Source: JAABTL01 sp964465355 (GTDB taxonomy: Bacteria > Deinococcota > Deinococci > Deinococcales > Trueperaceae). Taken from it: a stretch of 64,000 nt of DNA. Below the pieces are notes generated by a model, which worked only from the letters and a program-made list of their open reading frames with translations, did not search any database and was not told the origin of the DNA. The DNA lies in contig CAYXJZ010000003.1 of NCBI GenBank assembly GCA_964465355.1, forward strand, positions 1 to 64,000, given 5' to 3'. Below, piece by piece: positions 25,741 to 34,915 of this stretch. Position numbers and translations under genes: made by a program. Numbering within the stretch: the stretch's first letter is position 1; every line of letters starts with the position of its first letter.

Positions 25741-26612
25741 CGTTGCTTCGCTCCCCTGGTCCACAGCAGGTAGGCACAGACCAACACGATGGGGATGCTG
25801 ACCAGCTGGGTGAGGGTGAAGATGCCGATGCCAGCCGCGTCGTTGAGGTAGAGCTGCCAGCTGAGCGGGTTGTCACGGAAGGGTTCTTCGAGCACGCCCC
25901 GCAGCACCGAGTACCACAGCACCATGTGCAGGAACACCGCCCCTGGCGCGGTGGTGGCGCGGAAGGCCCAGGCGATGACGAAGATGAGCAGGACCCCGAC
26001 CAGCCCGCCATACAGGGGCGCGAGGTGGACCACGCAGTCCTGGCCAGGGAAGACCTGGGCACAGGCCGGTGGGGCGTACTGCCACAGCGGCTCCCCGAAC
26101 ACCAGGCGGCCGAAGGCGCCGAAGGTGGGTGTGCCCAGATCCGGCCAGCGGAAACCGATGGCCCAGTCGGTGAGTCGACCACCGGTGTCGCTGCCGTTCA
26201 TGAAGTTGCCGATGCGGCCGCCGATGATGCCGAAGGCGGCGATGGGCGAGAGCAGGTCGAGGTAGGCCCATGGGTCGTAGCGCTTGATGCGCGCCCTCCA
26301 CCACAGGGCGAGCAGCACACCGATCACCGCGCCGTGGAAGCTGAGCCCGCCCTCCCACAGGTAGAGGGCGCGCAGCGGCTGACCGCCCGCACCGAAGTAG
26401 GCGGATGGGCTGGTCAAGACGTACAGCAGGCGGGCGCCGATGATGCCGGCCACCACCAGCCAGGGGGCGGCGTCCAACAACCACTCGCCGTCGAGGCCGC
26501 GGGTCTTGGCCGCACGTAGCGACCAGGCGGTCCCGACCACCACGCCGAGGGCGATGAGCACGCCGTACCAACGCAGCTCCAGGGGGCCGATGGAGATGAG
26601 GATGGGGTCCAT
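25737..26612 (-). CDS. lgt: Prolipoprotein diacylglyceryl transferase
   Basis: Integral inner-membrane enzyme that attaches diacylglycerol to the lipobox Cys of prolipoproteins. The 291 aa protein has about seven hydrophobic segments, the conserved WEGGLSFHGAVIG stretch and the Lgt signature region GGRIGNFMNGSDTG. ATG at 26612; TAGCAT (26622-26627 on the minus strand) lies nine bases upstream. A lipoprotein substrate, RlpA, is encoded at 32.8 kb. Cotranscription with the glmU-like gene is indicated by the TTGA overlap. Confidence 0.95.
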   Translation of the reverse strand: MDPILISIGPLELRWYGVLIALGVVVGTAWSLRAAKTRGLDGEWLLDAAPWLVVAGIIGARLLYVLTSPSAYFGAGGQPLRALYLWEGGLSFHGAVIGVLLALWWRARIKRYDPWAYLDLLSPIAAFGIIGGRIGNFMNGSDTGGRLTDWAIGFRWPDLGTPTFGAFGRLVFGEPLWQYAPPACAQVFPGQDCVVHLAPLYGGLVGVLLIFVIAWAFRATTAPGAVFLHMVLWYSVLRGVLEEPFRDNPLSWQLYLNDAAGIGIFTLTQLVSIPIVLVCAYLLWTRGAKQR

Positions 26613-26681
26613 GTGGTTCCGATGCTACCAAGGCGACCGCGACCGCCGGGCCAACGAGGCGGTGCGCGGCTGCCGGACGGC

Positions 26682-27179
26682 TCAACCCCCGGCCAGGCGC
26701 CCCAGCACCACCCAGGCCATGACGACGAGCACCACCACCTTGCCAGCCACCCCGGCCACGGTGCCGATCAAGGCGCCGATGCCCGCCCGCCAGGCCTGTT
26801 CCACCGGCCGGCCGGCCAACAGCTCGAACAGCACGGCGCCGAGCAGGGCACCCAACAGGAAGCCCCATGGCGGGAAGACGATGAGGCCGACGAAGGAACC
26901 GATGACCCCGCCCCAGATGCCTGCGCGACCCGCTCCGAAGCCTTGGGCGCCGATGACGTTGCCGAGGAAGTCGATGCCGATGGCCACGGCCGTGAGCACG
27001 GCCACCCAGATGATGATGTTGGCGTCCACCCGTTCGAAGCCCGTGAGCCAGCCGGCCAGCACGGTGGCCAGCAGCACGACGGGCGTGCCTGGCAACACCG
27101 GGATCACCACGCTGGCCACCGCCACCAGCAGCGAGACCAGCACCAACACCCAAGCCAGCACCAAGGCCGCAATCTCCAT
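26682..27179 (-). CDS. DUF456 membrane protein
   Basis: A 165 aa protein with about four or five hydrophobic segments and the DUF456 pattern VIPVLPGTPVVLLATVLAGW and the glycine-rich GGVIGSFVGLIVFPPWGFLLGALLGAVLFEL. Function unknown. The -10-like box TAACAT (27190-27195) lies ten bases upstream and shares bases with the divergent sucC -10 box. Confidence 0.85.
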   Translation of the reverse strand: MEIAALVLAWVLVLVSLLVAVASVVIPVLPGTPVVLLATVLAGWLTGFERVDANIIIWVAVLTAVAIGIDFLGNVIGAQGFGAGRAGIWGGVIGSFVGLIVFPPWGFLLGALLGAVLFELLAGRPVEQAWRAGIGALIGTVAGVAGKVVVLVVMAWVVLGRLAGG

Positions 27180-27189
27180 ATCACTGGCG

Positions 27190-27199
27190 ATGTTAGCCT
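27190..27199. promoter_or_regulatory. Overlapping divergent -10 boxes for DUF456 gene and sucC
   Basis: TAACAT on the minus strand (27190-27195) and TAGCCT on the plus strand (27194-27199) share two bases. Polymerase could not occupy both at once, so the two transcripts should compete. Confidence 0.45.
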
Positions 27200-27208
27200 G
27201 GGTCGCTG

Positions 27209-27244
27209 CTGTTGGCCTGACTGCCGATGCAGGCAGGCCAACAG
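27209..27244 (+). promoter_or_regulatory. 5' stem-loop in the sucC leader
   Basis: CTGTTGGCCTG (27209-27219) pairs perfectly with CAGGCCAACAG (27234-27244), with an inner CTGC/GCAG stem in the loop. It would begin within a few bases of the predicted sucC transcription start and ends about ten bases before GGAGG. Likely mRNA stabilisation or translational control. Confidence 0.5.
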
Positions 27245-27263
27245 CCCGTTACCGGAGGTTGCC

Positions 27264-28490
27264 TTGAAGATCCACGAGTACCAAGCCAAGGCGCTGCTCG
27301 CCGTGCATGGCCTGAGCGTCCCCAAGGGCCACCTGGTCACCACGGCCGAGGAAGCCGCCGCCGCGGTGCGACCGTTGGTGGAAGCCAGCGGCAACCCCGT
27401 CGTGGTCCTCAAGTCGCAGATCCATGCCGGAGGGCGGGGCAAGGGTCGCTTCAAGGAGCATCCCGAGCTGGGCGGCGTTCAAGTGGTGTTGGACGGCCGG
27501 GGCGGGGACCTCGCCGCCGCCGAGGCCAAAGTGCGCGACCTGGCCGGGCGCATGCTCGGCAGCACCCTGGTGACCGTGCAGACCGGTCCTGACGGCAAGG
27601 CCGTGCAACGCCTCTACTTGGAGCAGGGCATCGCGATCGCTCGCGAGCTCTACCTATCGGTGGTGCTCGACCGCAGCGTGGGTCGCAACCTCGTCATGGC
27701 CTCCACCGAGGGTGGGATGGAGATCGAGGAGGTGGCCGAGGAGCGCCCGGAGGCCATCCTGCGCGAGGTGGTGGACCCTGCTGTTGGCCTCACCCCCTTC
27801 CAGGCGAGGCGCCTGGCCTTCGGCTTGGGGCTCGGCGGGCCGGCCTTCGCCGAGGCGGTGCGCTTCCTGATCGCCTTGGAGCGCGCTTCGGTGGCGCTGG
27901 ACGCCGACATGGTGGAGATCAACCCGCTGGTGGTCACCGAGGACGGCCGGGTGCTTGCCCTCGACGCCAAGATGTCCATCGACCAGAACGCCGTGTACCG
28001 CCACCCCGACGTGGCTGCCCTGCGCGACCTCAGCGAGGAGGACGAGGCCGAGATCCTTGCCTCGGAGCACGACCTCTCCTTCATCAAGCTCGATGGCAGC
28101 ATCGGCTGCCTTGTCAACGGCGCCGGCCTGGCCATGTCGACGATGGACATCATCCAGCACGAGGGGGGCCAGCCGGCCAACTTCCTCGACGTCGGCGGAG
28201 GCGCCACCACCGAGAAGGTCACGGCCGCCTTCAAGATCATCACGCGCGACCCCAACGTGCGCGGCATCTTCGTCAACATCTTCGGCGGCATCATGCGCTG
28301 CGACACCATCGCCAACGGCGTGGTGGCAGCGGTGCAGGAGGTGGGGCTGCAGGTGCCGCTGGTGGTGCGCCTGGAAGGGACCAACGTGGAGCTGGGCAAG
28401 GCCATCATCCAGTCAGCCGGCATCCCCGGCCTGGTCAGCGCCGACGACATGAAGGACGGCGCCCGCAAGATCGTGGAGCTGGCCCGATGA
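27264..28490 (+). CDS. sucC: Succinyl-CoA synthetase beta subunit
   Basis: ADP/GDP-forming TCA-cycle enzyme subunit, 408 aa. N-terminal ATP-grasp (KIHEYQAKALLAVHGLSVPKG, KSQIHAGGRGKG, EINPLVVTEDG) and C-terminal ligase domain (LDGSIGCLVNGAGLAMSTMD, NFLDVGGGATTE, NIFGGIMRCD). The TTG at 27264 is selected by GGAGG five bases upstream and by homology to the usual start (M)KIHEYQAK. It overlaps sucD by ATGA. Confidence 0.96.
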   Translation: MKIHEYQAKALLAVHGLSVPKGHLVTTAEEAAAAVRPLVEASGNPVVVLKSQIHAGGRGKGRFKEHPELGGVQVVLDGRGGDLAAAEAKVRDLAGRMLGSTLVTVQTGPDGKAVQRLYLEQGIAIARELYLSVVLDRSVGRNLVMASTEGGMEIEEVAEERPEAILREVVDPAVGLTPFQARRLAFGLGLGGPAFAEAVRFLIALERASVALDADMVEINPLVVTEDGRVLALDAKMSIDQNAVYRHPDVAALRDLSEEDEAEILASEHDLSFIKLDGSIGCLVNGAGLAMSTMDIIQHEGGQPANFLDVGGGATTEKVTAAFKIITRDPNVRGIFVNIFGGIMRCDTIANGVVAAVQEVGLQVPLVVRLEGTNVELGKAIIQSAGIPGLVSADDMKDGARKIVELAR

Positions 28491-29425
28491 GCGTCTTCGT
28501 CGACGCCGACACCAAGGTGCTGGTCCAAGGCCTCGGCAAGACCGGCCACTTCCACACCGACAAGGCCATCGCCTACGGCACCCAGATGGTGGGCGCCGTC
28601 CACCCGGGCAAGGGCGGGACCACCGCGCGCTTCGAGGGCGAGACGGACCACAGCGGCGTACCCGGTCGGCCGGACAGCTACGCCGTCGACCTGCCATACT
28701 TCGACACCGTGCGCGAGGCCGTGGCCGCCACCGGCGCCACCGCCAGCGTGGTCTACGTGCCGCCTGCGGGCGCCGCCGACGCCATCATGGAGGCGGCCGA
28801 GGCCGGCATCCCGCTGGTCATCTGCATCACCGAGGGCATCCCCGTGCAGGACATGGTGCGCGCCAAGCGCTACCTGGAGGGCAAGGGCAGCCGCCTGGTC
28901 GGCCCCAACTGCCCCGGTGTCATCACCCCCCACCAGTGCAAGATCGGCATCATGCCCGGCTACATCCACCAGGCCGGCCGTATCGGCGTGGTCAGCCGCT
29001 CCGGCACGCTCACCTACGAGGCCGTCAAGCAGCTCAGCGACGTCGGCCTTGGCCAGACCACGGCGGTCGGCATCGGCGGCGACCCGGTCAACGGCACCAA
29101 CTTCGTCGACGTGCTCGCTGCCTTCGAGGCCGACCCTGCCACCGAGGGCGTCATCCTCATCGGCGAGATCGGTGGTAGCGCGGAGGAGGAGGCGGCCACC
29201 TGGATGGCCAAGCACCTCAGCAAGCCCGTGGCCGCCTTCATCGCAGGCACCTCCGCGCCGCCGGGCAAACGCATGGGCCACGCCGGCGCCATCATCAGCG
29301 GCGGCAAGGGCACAGCTGCCGAGAAGATCGCCGCCTTGCAGAGCGCAGGCGCCGTCATCGCGCCGACGCCGACCGACATGGCAACCGCCATGCAGGAAGC
29401 CATGCGCCGCGCTGGCAAGCTCTGA
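28487..29425 (+). CDS. sucD: Succinyl-CoA synthetase alpha subunit
   Basis: CoA-binding and phosphohistidine subunit, 312 aa. Motifs: VQGLGKTGHFHTDKAIAYGT, GPNCPGVITP, GRIGVVSRSGTLTYEA, IGEIGGSAEE and the phosphorylated His in GKRMGHAGAIISGG. It is about twenty residues longer than E. coli SucD because of an insertion after GGTTARFEGETDHSGVPGRP. The ATG overlaps sucC. Confidence 0.96.
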   Translation: MSVFVDADTKVLVQGLGKTGHFHTDKAIAYGTQMVGAVHPGKGGTTARFEGETDHSGVPGRPDSYAVDLPYFDTVREAVAATGATASVVYVPPAGAADAIMEAAEAGIPLVICITEGIPVQDMVRAKRYLEGKGSRLVGPNCPGVITPHQCKIGIMPGYIHQAGRIGVVSRSGTLTYEAVKQLSDVGLGQTTAVGIGGDPVNGTNFVDVLAAFEADPATEGVILIGEIGGSAEEEAATWMAKHLSKPVAAFIAGTSAPPGKRMGHAGAIISGGKGTAAEKIAALQSAGAVIAPTPTDMATAMQEAMRRAGKL

Positions 29426-29455
29426 GGCCGCCGGCCAGGGCCTGAGCGCTGCTCC

Positions 29456-30469
29456 TTGGACGCCACCTCCGTCCTTCGCGGCCGCTTCGCGCCCTCCCCC
29501 ACCGGCGCGCTGCACCTGGGCAACGCTCGCACCGCCCTGCTCGCCTGGCTGTCCGCCAGGGGGCAGGGCGGTGCCTTCGTCCTGCGGGTGGAGGACCTGG
29601 ACGGCCCGCGCACGGTGCCGTCTGCTGTGCTGGGCAACCTGGCCGAACTGCGCTGGCTCGGCCTCGACTGGGACGAGGGGCCAGACGTGGGTGGCCCGCA
29701 TGCGCCCTACCTGCAGAGCCAGCGGGGGCACCACTACCAAGCCGCGCTCGACCGGCTGGCGGACGCCGGGCTGCTGGCCGACGACTGGCTCTCCCGCAAG
29801 GAGTTGCGCGAGCTGGCCTCGGCGCCCCACGGACCCGCTGGGCCGGTGTACGGCCCGGCGGAGCGCGAGGCCTCCGCGGCTGCGGCGGGCACCGACGGTG
29901 CCTCTGGCGCCGCTCGCCACCCCTCGCTGCGTTTGCGCGCGACCGACGCGCCGGGCGGTGACCTGCCACTGATCTTCCACGATCGCCGCTTCGGCGCGCA
30001 GACCGTCGATCCCCGCAGCGAGGTGGGCGACGTCCTGCTGCGCCGCAGCGACGGCCTGTGGGCCTACGCCATCGCGGTGGTGGTCGACGACCACCTCATG
30101 GGCGTGAACGAGGTGGTCAGGGGTGACGACCTGCTGGCCGCCACTGGCACACAGGCGGCCATCTACCGCTGCCTTGGCTGGCCGCTGCCTGACTACGTGC
30201 ATGTGCCCCTCCTGCTCGACGCAGACGGCCAGCGCCTGGCCAAGCGGCGCGGCAGCGGCACGCTGAGCGCTTACCGCGATGCCGGTGTTGCCCCTGGCAG
30301 GCTGGTTGGCGCCTTGGCCTACAGCGCCGGCCTGCTCCCTGAGCTGCGACCCGCCACCCCTGCTGAGCTGCTTGGGCTGCTGTCTGCCGAGGGCCTCGCC
30401 CTCGAAGGCCTGGCCCCGGCCAGCCGCTGGACAGCCGAACTCGAGGACTGGGTCCGCGCCGGCCGCTGA
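29456..30469 (+). CDS. gluQ: Glutamyl-Q tRNA(Asp) synthetase
   Basis: GluRS-like enzyme that attaches Glu to queuosine at position 34 of tRNA-Asp. The 337 aa protein contains only the catalytic domain: RFAPSPTGALHLGNARTAL (HIGH-type site), FVLRVEDLDGPR, VNEVVRGDDLLAATGTQ and the KMSKS-like RLAKRRGS. It lacks the anticodon-binding domain of GltX, which is the diagnostic difference. The TTG at 29456 is the only nearby in-frame start; no good ribosome-binding site. 30 bases after sucD. Confidence 0.88.
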   Translation: MDATSVLRGRFAPSPTGALHLGNARTALLAWLSARGQGGAFVLRVEDLDGPRTVPSAVLGNLAELRWLGLDWDEGPDVGGPHAPYLQSQRGHHYQAALDRLADAGLLADDWLSRKELRELASAPHGPAGPVYGPAEREASAAAAGTDGASGAARHPSLRLRATDAPGGDLPLIFHDRRFGAQTVDPRSEVGDVLLRRSDGLWAYAIAVVVDDHLMGVNEVVRGDDLLAATGTQAAIYRCLGWPLPDYVHVPLLLDADGQRLAKRRGSGTLSAYRDAGVAPGRLVGALAYSAGLLPELRPATPAELLGLLSAEGLALEGLAPASRWTAELEDWVRAGR

Positions 30470-30496
30470 GAGCCGCACCACCCCGCGCCTTTACGC

Positions 30497-30502
30497 TAAG
30501 AT
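30497..30502 (+). promoter_or_regulatory. -10 box of the trp leader
   Basis: TAAGAT lies eight bases before the ATG of the predicted Trp leader peptide, the same geometry as other leaderless genes here. No clear -35 element. Confidence 0.5.
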
Positions 30503-30510
30503 CGCCCCAC

Positions 30511-30585
30511 ATGCGTTCCCGTGTGCGCACACCCCGCACCTTCAAGGTCCGCCATCAGTTCTGGTGGCCTCGCACGTCGGCCTGA
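30511..30585 (+). CDS. Candidate trp leader peptide (TrpL-like)
   Basis: ATG at 30511 opens a 24-codon frame ending at TGA 30583. It is arginine-rich (MRSRVRTPRTFKVRHQ) and then has tandem tryptophan codons TGG TGG at 30562-30567 (codons 18-19), five codons before the stop. It is the first ORF after the promoter-like TAAGAT and lies 116 bases before trpB. Tandem Trp codons in so short a frame directly upstream of trp genes are the hallmark of an attenuation leader peptide. Predicted; no homologue recognised. Confidence 0.65.
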   Translation: MRSRVRTPRTFKVRHQFWWPRTSA

Positions 30586-30701
30586 GTCCGGTGGCGGCCC
30601 AGCCGCGACCCGGCGCACCGCCAGGCCAGACCCGACCCCTGACGACCCGCTGTCCCCGTCCCACCCTTCCCAACCCACGAACCACCCCTGCTGGAGGCGT
30701 C
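30586..30701 (+). promoter_or_regulatory. trpBA leader: hairpins and C-rich, G-poor tract
   Basis: TGGCCT covering the second Trp codon can pair with AGGCCA near 30623-30628, and CGGTG with CACCG, with an inner GCGGC/GCCGC hairpin. Downstream, 30631-30690 has about 35 C and 8 G in 60 bases and no obvious structure, as expected of a Rho utilisation site. There is no intrinsic terminator. Rho-dependent attenuation coupled to the leader peptide is the simplest model. Confidence 0.5.
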
Positions 30702-31954
<1,253 letters not shown>

Positions 31955-31958
<4 letters not shown>

Positions 31959-32800
31959 GCGGCCCCGTCGATCAGGCGCTGGAGGGCGCCGCACGTATAC
32001 GCTCGGCCTTCGATGCGGCCGCCGCAGAGGGCCGGGCGGCCTTCATGCCCTTCATGACCGCCGGCTTCCCCGACGCCGAGCGAGCCTTGGCCGCAGGCCT
32101 CGCGCTGCTTCGTCACGCCGACCTGATGGAGGTCGGCCTGCCCTTCAGCGATCCACTTGGCGATGGTCCCACCATCCAACGCGCCAGCGAGACCGCCTTG
32201 GCGGCCGGCGCCAGCACCCGCAGCACCCTTGCCTTGGTCAGCGAGCTGCGGCGGCACAGCCAGGTGCCCATCGCCGTCATGACCTACTACAACCCCATCT
32301 ACACCTACCGAGGCGAGACCGGCGAGGGGGAGGTCGCCTTCGTGCGTGAGGCCGCCGCAGCCGGTGTTGACGCCTTGATCCTGCCCGACCTGCCGCCTGA
32401 CGAGGGGCCAGAGCTCATCGAGGCGGCCCGCGAGGTCGGTCTTGGCACGGTGTTCCTCGTCGCCCCCACCTCCACCGACGCCCGGCTGGCCAGGGTGACG
32501 GCCGACTGCCGCGGCTTCGTCTACGCCGTATCGGTCACCGGCGTGACCGGCGTCCGCGACCACCTGCCCGATGAGCTGGCCGGCCTGGTGCAGCGCACCC
32601 GCGTGGCCGGTGGCCTGCCCGTGGCCGTCGGCTTCGGTGTGGCGTCGGCCGACACGGCTGCCAAGGTGGCTGCCATGGCCGACGGTGTGGTGGTGGGTTC
32701 TGCGCTGGTGGAACGGGTGGCGCGGATGCGCACGCCTGATGACGTGGCCGAGTTGGAGGCCTTCGCCGCTGAGCTCAAGGCGGCCACCCGCCGGACCTAG
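31955..32800 (+). CDS. trpA: Tryptophan synthase alpha chain
   Basis: Releases indole from indole-3-glycerol phosphate and channels it to TrpB. The 281 aa TIM barrel has FMPFMTAGFPDAE, the catalytic Glu in LMEVGLPFSDPLGDGPTIQ, the Asp in LILPDLPPDE, and the phosphate-binding VGFGVASADTAAKV and ADGVVVGSALV. The ATG overlaps the trpB stop (31955-31958). Convergent with rlpA across 19 bases. Confidence 0.97.
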
Positions 32801-32819
32801 CCCAGCTGACGGCCGGCTG

Positions 32820-33470
32820 TCACTCGCCGCGAAGCTGGACCACCGGCCCAAGGGCCAGGTAGAGCTCGGGCGCCACGAAGAGGTCGGCGCCCGAGCCGGG
32901 GTCGCCAGGCACGATGCGCACCAACACCGGGTCCGATGTGCGCTCGGAGACCAGCAGGAGCAGCTGGCCGACCTGATGCCTGGACGAGCGTGCGTCATAG
33001 CCATGCAGGTCGGCGGCGACCGCTAGACGGATGGCCCCGGCCATGCTGCCCAACACCTCCACCCGCACCTCGGCCACGCCGCTGCCCAGCATGCCGATGG
33101 CCTCGGCAGCGCCGCGGGACAGGTCGATGACCCGGCCGGCGATGAAGGGGCCACGATCGGTGATCCGGACATCGACGCTGCGGCCGGTCGTCAGATGGGT
33201 CACCCTGACCCGGGTGCCGAAAGGCAGGGTGCGATGCGCGGCGGTGAGCTGCTCCGGGTCGAAGACCTCGCCGCTGGCGGTCCTTCGACCGGCGAAGCCG
33301 GGGCCGTACCAAGAGGCGTGCCCTTGGAAGGCGGCGCCAGCCACCACCAGGCCGGGGGCCTCGGGCGCAAGGGCGGTCGGCGCATCACCACCCTGCGTGA
33401 CGCTGCTCGGCGCACAGGCGCCCAACAGCCATAGGACCGTCACACAAGCAAGCGCTGGGGCGGCTTTCAC
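32820..33470 (-). CDS. rlpA: RlpA-like lipoprotein (septal/lytic transglycosylase fold)
   Basis: The 216 aa protein begins with a lipoprotein signal (VKAAPALACVTVLWLLGAC) whose lipobox LGAC gives a lipidated Cys19. A double-psi beta-barrel follows with the RlpA motifs GHASWYGPGFAGRRTASGE, LTAAHRTLPFGTRVRV and ITDRGPF, which include the His and Asp used by RlpA lytic transglycosylases on denuded glycan. No SPOR domain is obvious at the C-terminus. The GTG start and GGGG preceding it lie inside a 9-bp hairpin (CTGGGGCGG/CCGCCCCAG). Confidence 0.9.
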   Translation of the reverse strand: MKAAPALACVTVLWLLGACAPSSVTQGGDAPTALAPEAPGLVVAGAAFQGHASWYGPGFAGRRTASGEVFDPEQLTAAHRTLPFGTRVRVTHLTTGRSVDVRITDRGPFIAGRVIDLSRGAAEAIGMLGSGVAEVRVEVLGSMAGAIRLAVAADLHGYDARSSRHQVGQLLLLVSERTSDPVLVRIVPGDPGSGADLFVAPELYLALGPVVQLRGE

Positions 33471-33539
33471 CGCCCCAGAATGCCATCTCGTGTGTTCAGG
33501 GGCGTGAGAAGCGCCCCAGGTCCCTCAAGCTCGGGTCCC

Positions 33540-33713
33540 TCAGGCCCAGGTGCGCCTGGCGAGTTCCTTCTGCGCGAGGACGAAGGCCTCGTAGTCGTCG
33601 ATGGCTGCGCTGCCGTCGGCGATGACGCTCTCACAGCGTTCGACGATGCCACTCAGTTCCTCGTCCGACAGGTCACGTAGCGGGTCTGGCTGGCTGAAAG
33701 GTTCGTGAAGCAT
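33540..33713 (-). CDS. Small acidic protein of unknown function
   Basis: A 57-codon gene starting MLHEPFSQPDPLRDLSDEE, predicted from GGAGG eleven bases before the ATG. The product is acidic and helical, ending FVLAQKELARRTWA. A TAGAGT box lies upstream near 33808. It sits alone between rlpA and tatD. The longer in-frame frame upstream has no ribosome-binding site. Confidence 0.6.
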   Translation of the reverse strand: MLHEPFSQPDPLRDLSDEELSGIVERCESVIADGSAAIDDYEAFVLAQKELARRTWA

Positions 33714-33860
33714 TCTGTCCGTCACCTCCGTAGGCAGGGTGTGGTGGGTCGATGTGCACGGGGGACGGCCTCGACCCATTGCTTTGCGCTGAACGGAAGG
33801 TAGCGCGAGCACTCTAACGGAAACCTCACAGAAGCCGACGGCGAGCCGGTAGCATGGCCT

Positions 33861-34619
33861 GTGATCGACACGCACTGTCACCTAGACCGCGTCCACGACC
33901 TCGGTGAGGCCCTCGAGCACGATCTTGCCGCGATCCTCACGATCGCCACCAGCAGCGCATCGTGGGCGCAGGTCAGGCCGATCTGCGAGGAGCAGCCGAC
34001 CGTCTTCGCCGTGGTCGGCCTGCACCCCAACGAGGCCGACCGGCTGACCGAGGAGCAGGAGGCCATCGCCGATGCGCTGCGCCACCCACGGGTGGTCGGC
34101 GTCGGCGAGACCGGCATCGACCTCTACTGGGACAGGGTGCCGCTGAACCTGCAGCAGCGCAGCTTCGCCTGGCATGCGCAGAAGGCGGCCGAGCACGACC
34201 TGCCCCTCGTGCTGCACGTGCGGGACGCCGATGGCGATGAGGCGGCCGCTTCCATGGCCACCGTCGACCTCCTGCAGGAGCTGCGCCCACCGAAGGGCGT
34301 GCTGCACTGCACCAACGGCCACCCCCAGTTGCTGGAGACAGCCCTCGAGTTGGGTTGGTACGTGTCCTTCGCTGGCAACCTCAGCTATCCCAAGGCGGTG
34401 GCTGTGCGCGAGGCGGCCGTCTGGGTGCCAGAGGAACGCCTGCTGGTGGAGACCGACGCCCCCTTCCTCGCGCCCGTCCCCTACCGCGGCAAGAAGAACC
34501 TCCCAGCCTACGTGCGCTTCACCGCGACCGAGCTGGCGCGCCTTCGCGGCAGCGATCCTCTGGCGCTCGAGGCGACGTTGGACGCCAACGCCATCCGCGC
34601 CTTCGGCCTGCCCATCTGA
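33861..34619 (+). CDS. tatD: TatD-family deoxyribonuclease
   Basis: Metal-dependent hydrolase of the TatD family, linked to DNA repair and exonuclease activity. The 252 aa TIM barrel has the metal-binding residues in IDTHCHLD, GVGETGIDLYWD, LHVRDADGDEA, LHCTNGHPQ and ETDAPFLAP. The GTG at 33861 is five bases after TAGCAT (33850-33855), so the message is probably leaderless. Confidence 0.92.
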   Translation: MIDTHCHLDRVHDLGEALEHDLAAILTIATSSASWAQVRPICEEQPTVFAVVGLHPNEADRLTEEQEAIADALRHPRVVGVGETGIDLYWDRVPLNLQQRSFAWHAQKAAEHDLPLVLHVRDADGDEAAASMATVDLLQELRPPKGVLHCTNGHPQLLETALELGWYVSFAGNLSYPKAVAVREAAVWVPEERLLVETDAPFLAPVPYRGKKNLPAYVRFTATELARLRGSDPLALEATLDANAIRAFGLPI

Positions 34620-34657
34620 GACCAAGCGCCGAGCCGGCCGGCTGTAGGATGCTGAGC

Positions 34658-34915
34658 ATGATGACGAACGACGTCCCCAGCGGCAACGATCCGCCTGTTA
34701 CAGGGTTGGGGCTGCTCTTCCTCGAGCACAGCGGTCCCGATGCCAGGCAGCTGCTGCAGGGATTGGCCGAGACCTACCGGGCCGAAGGCGCGTCGGCCGA
34801 CCTTTGGCGGTCGTCAGACCAGCAAGAGGTCTGGTTGCTGATCGTGCGAGGCAACGAACCCGAGTTGCCTCTTCCGTCTGGCACGCGGCGCTGGCGTTTC
34901 GAGGCCGCCTCTTGA
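34658..34915 (+). CDS. Small protein of unknown function
   Basis: An 85 aa soluble protein containing LLFLEHSGPDARQLLQGLAETYRAEGAS and QEVWLLIVRGNEPELPLPSG. I do not recognise the family. ATG at 34658 is seven bases after TAGGAT (34645-34650). It overlaps the TTG of the following hydrolase-like gene (TTGA, 34912-34915), so the two are likely coupled. Confidence 0.65.
   Translation: MMTNDVPSGNDPPVTGLGLLFLEHSGPDARQLLQGLAETYRAEGASADLWRSSDQQEVWLLIVRGNEPELPLPSGTRRWRFEAAS

Noticed and set aside
27650..30481. Minus-strand open frame of over 900 codons across sucC, sucD and gluQ
   Set aside because: Same cause; the opposite strand encodes three unmistakable enzymes in coupled order.
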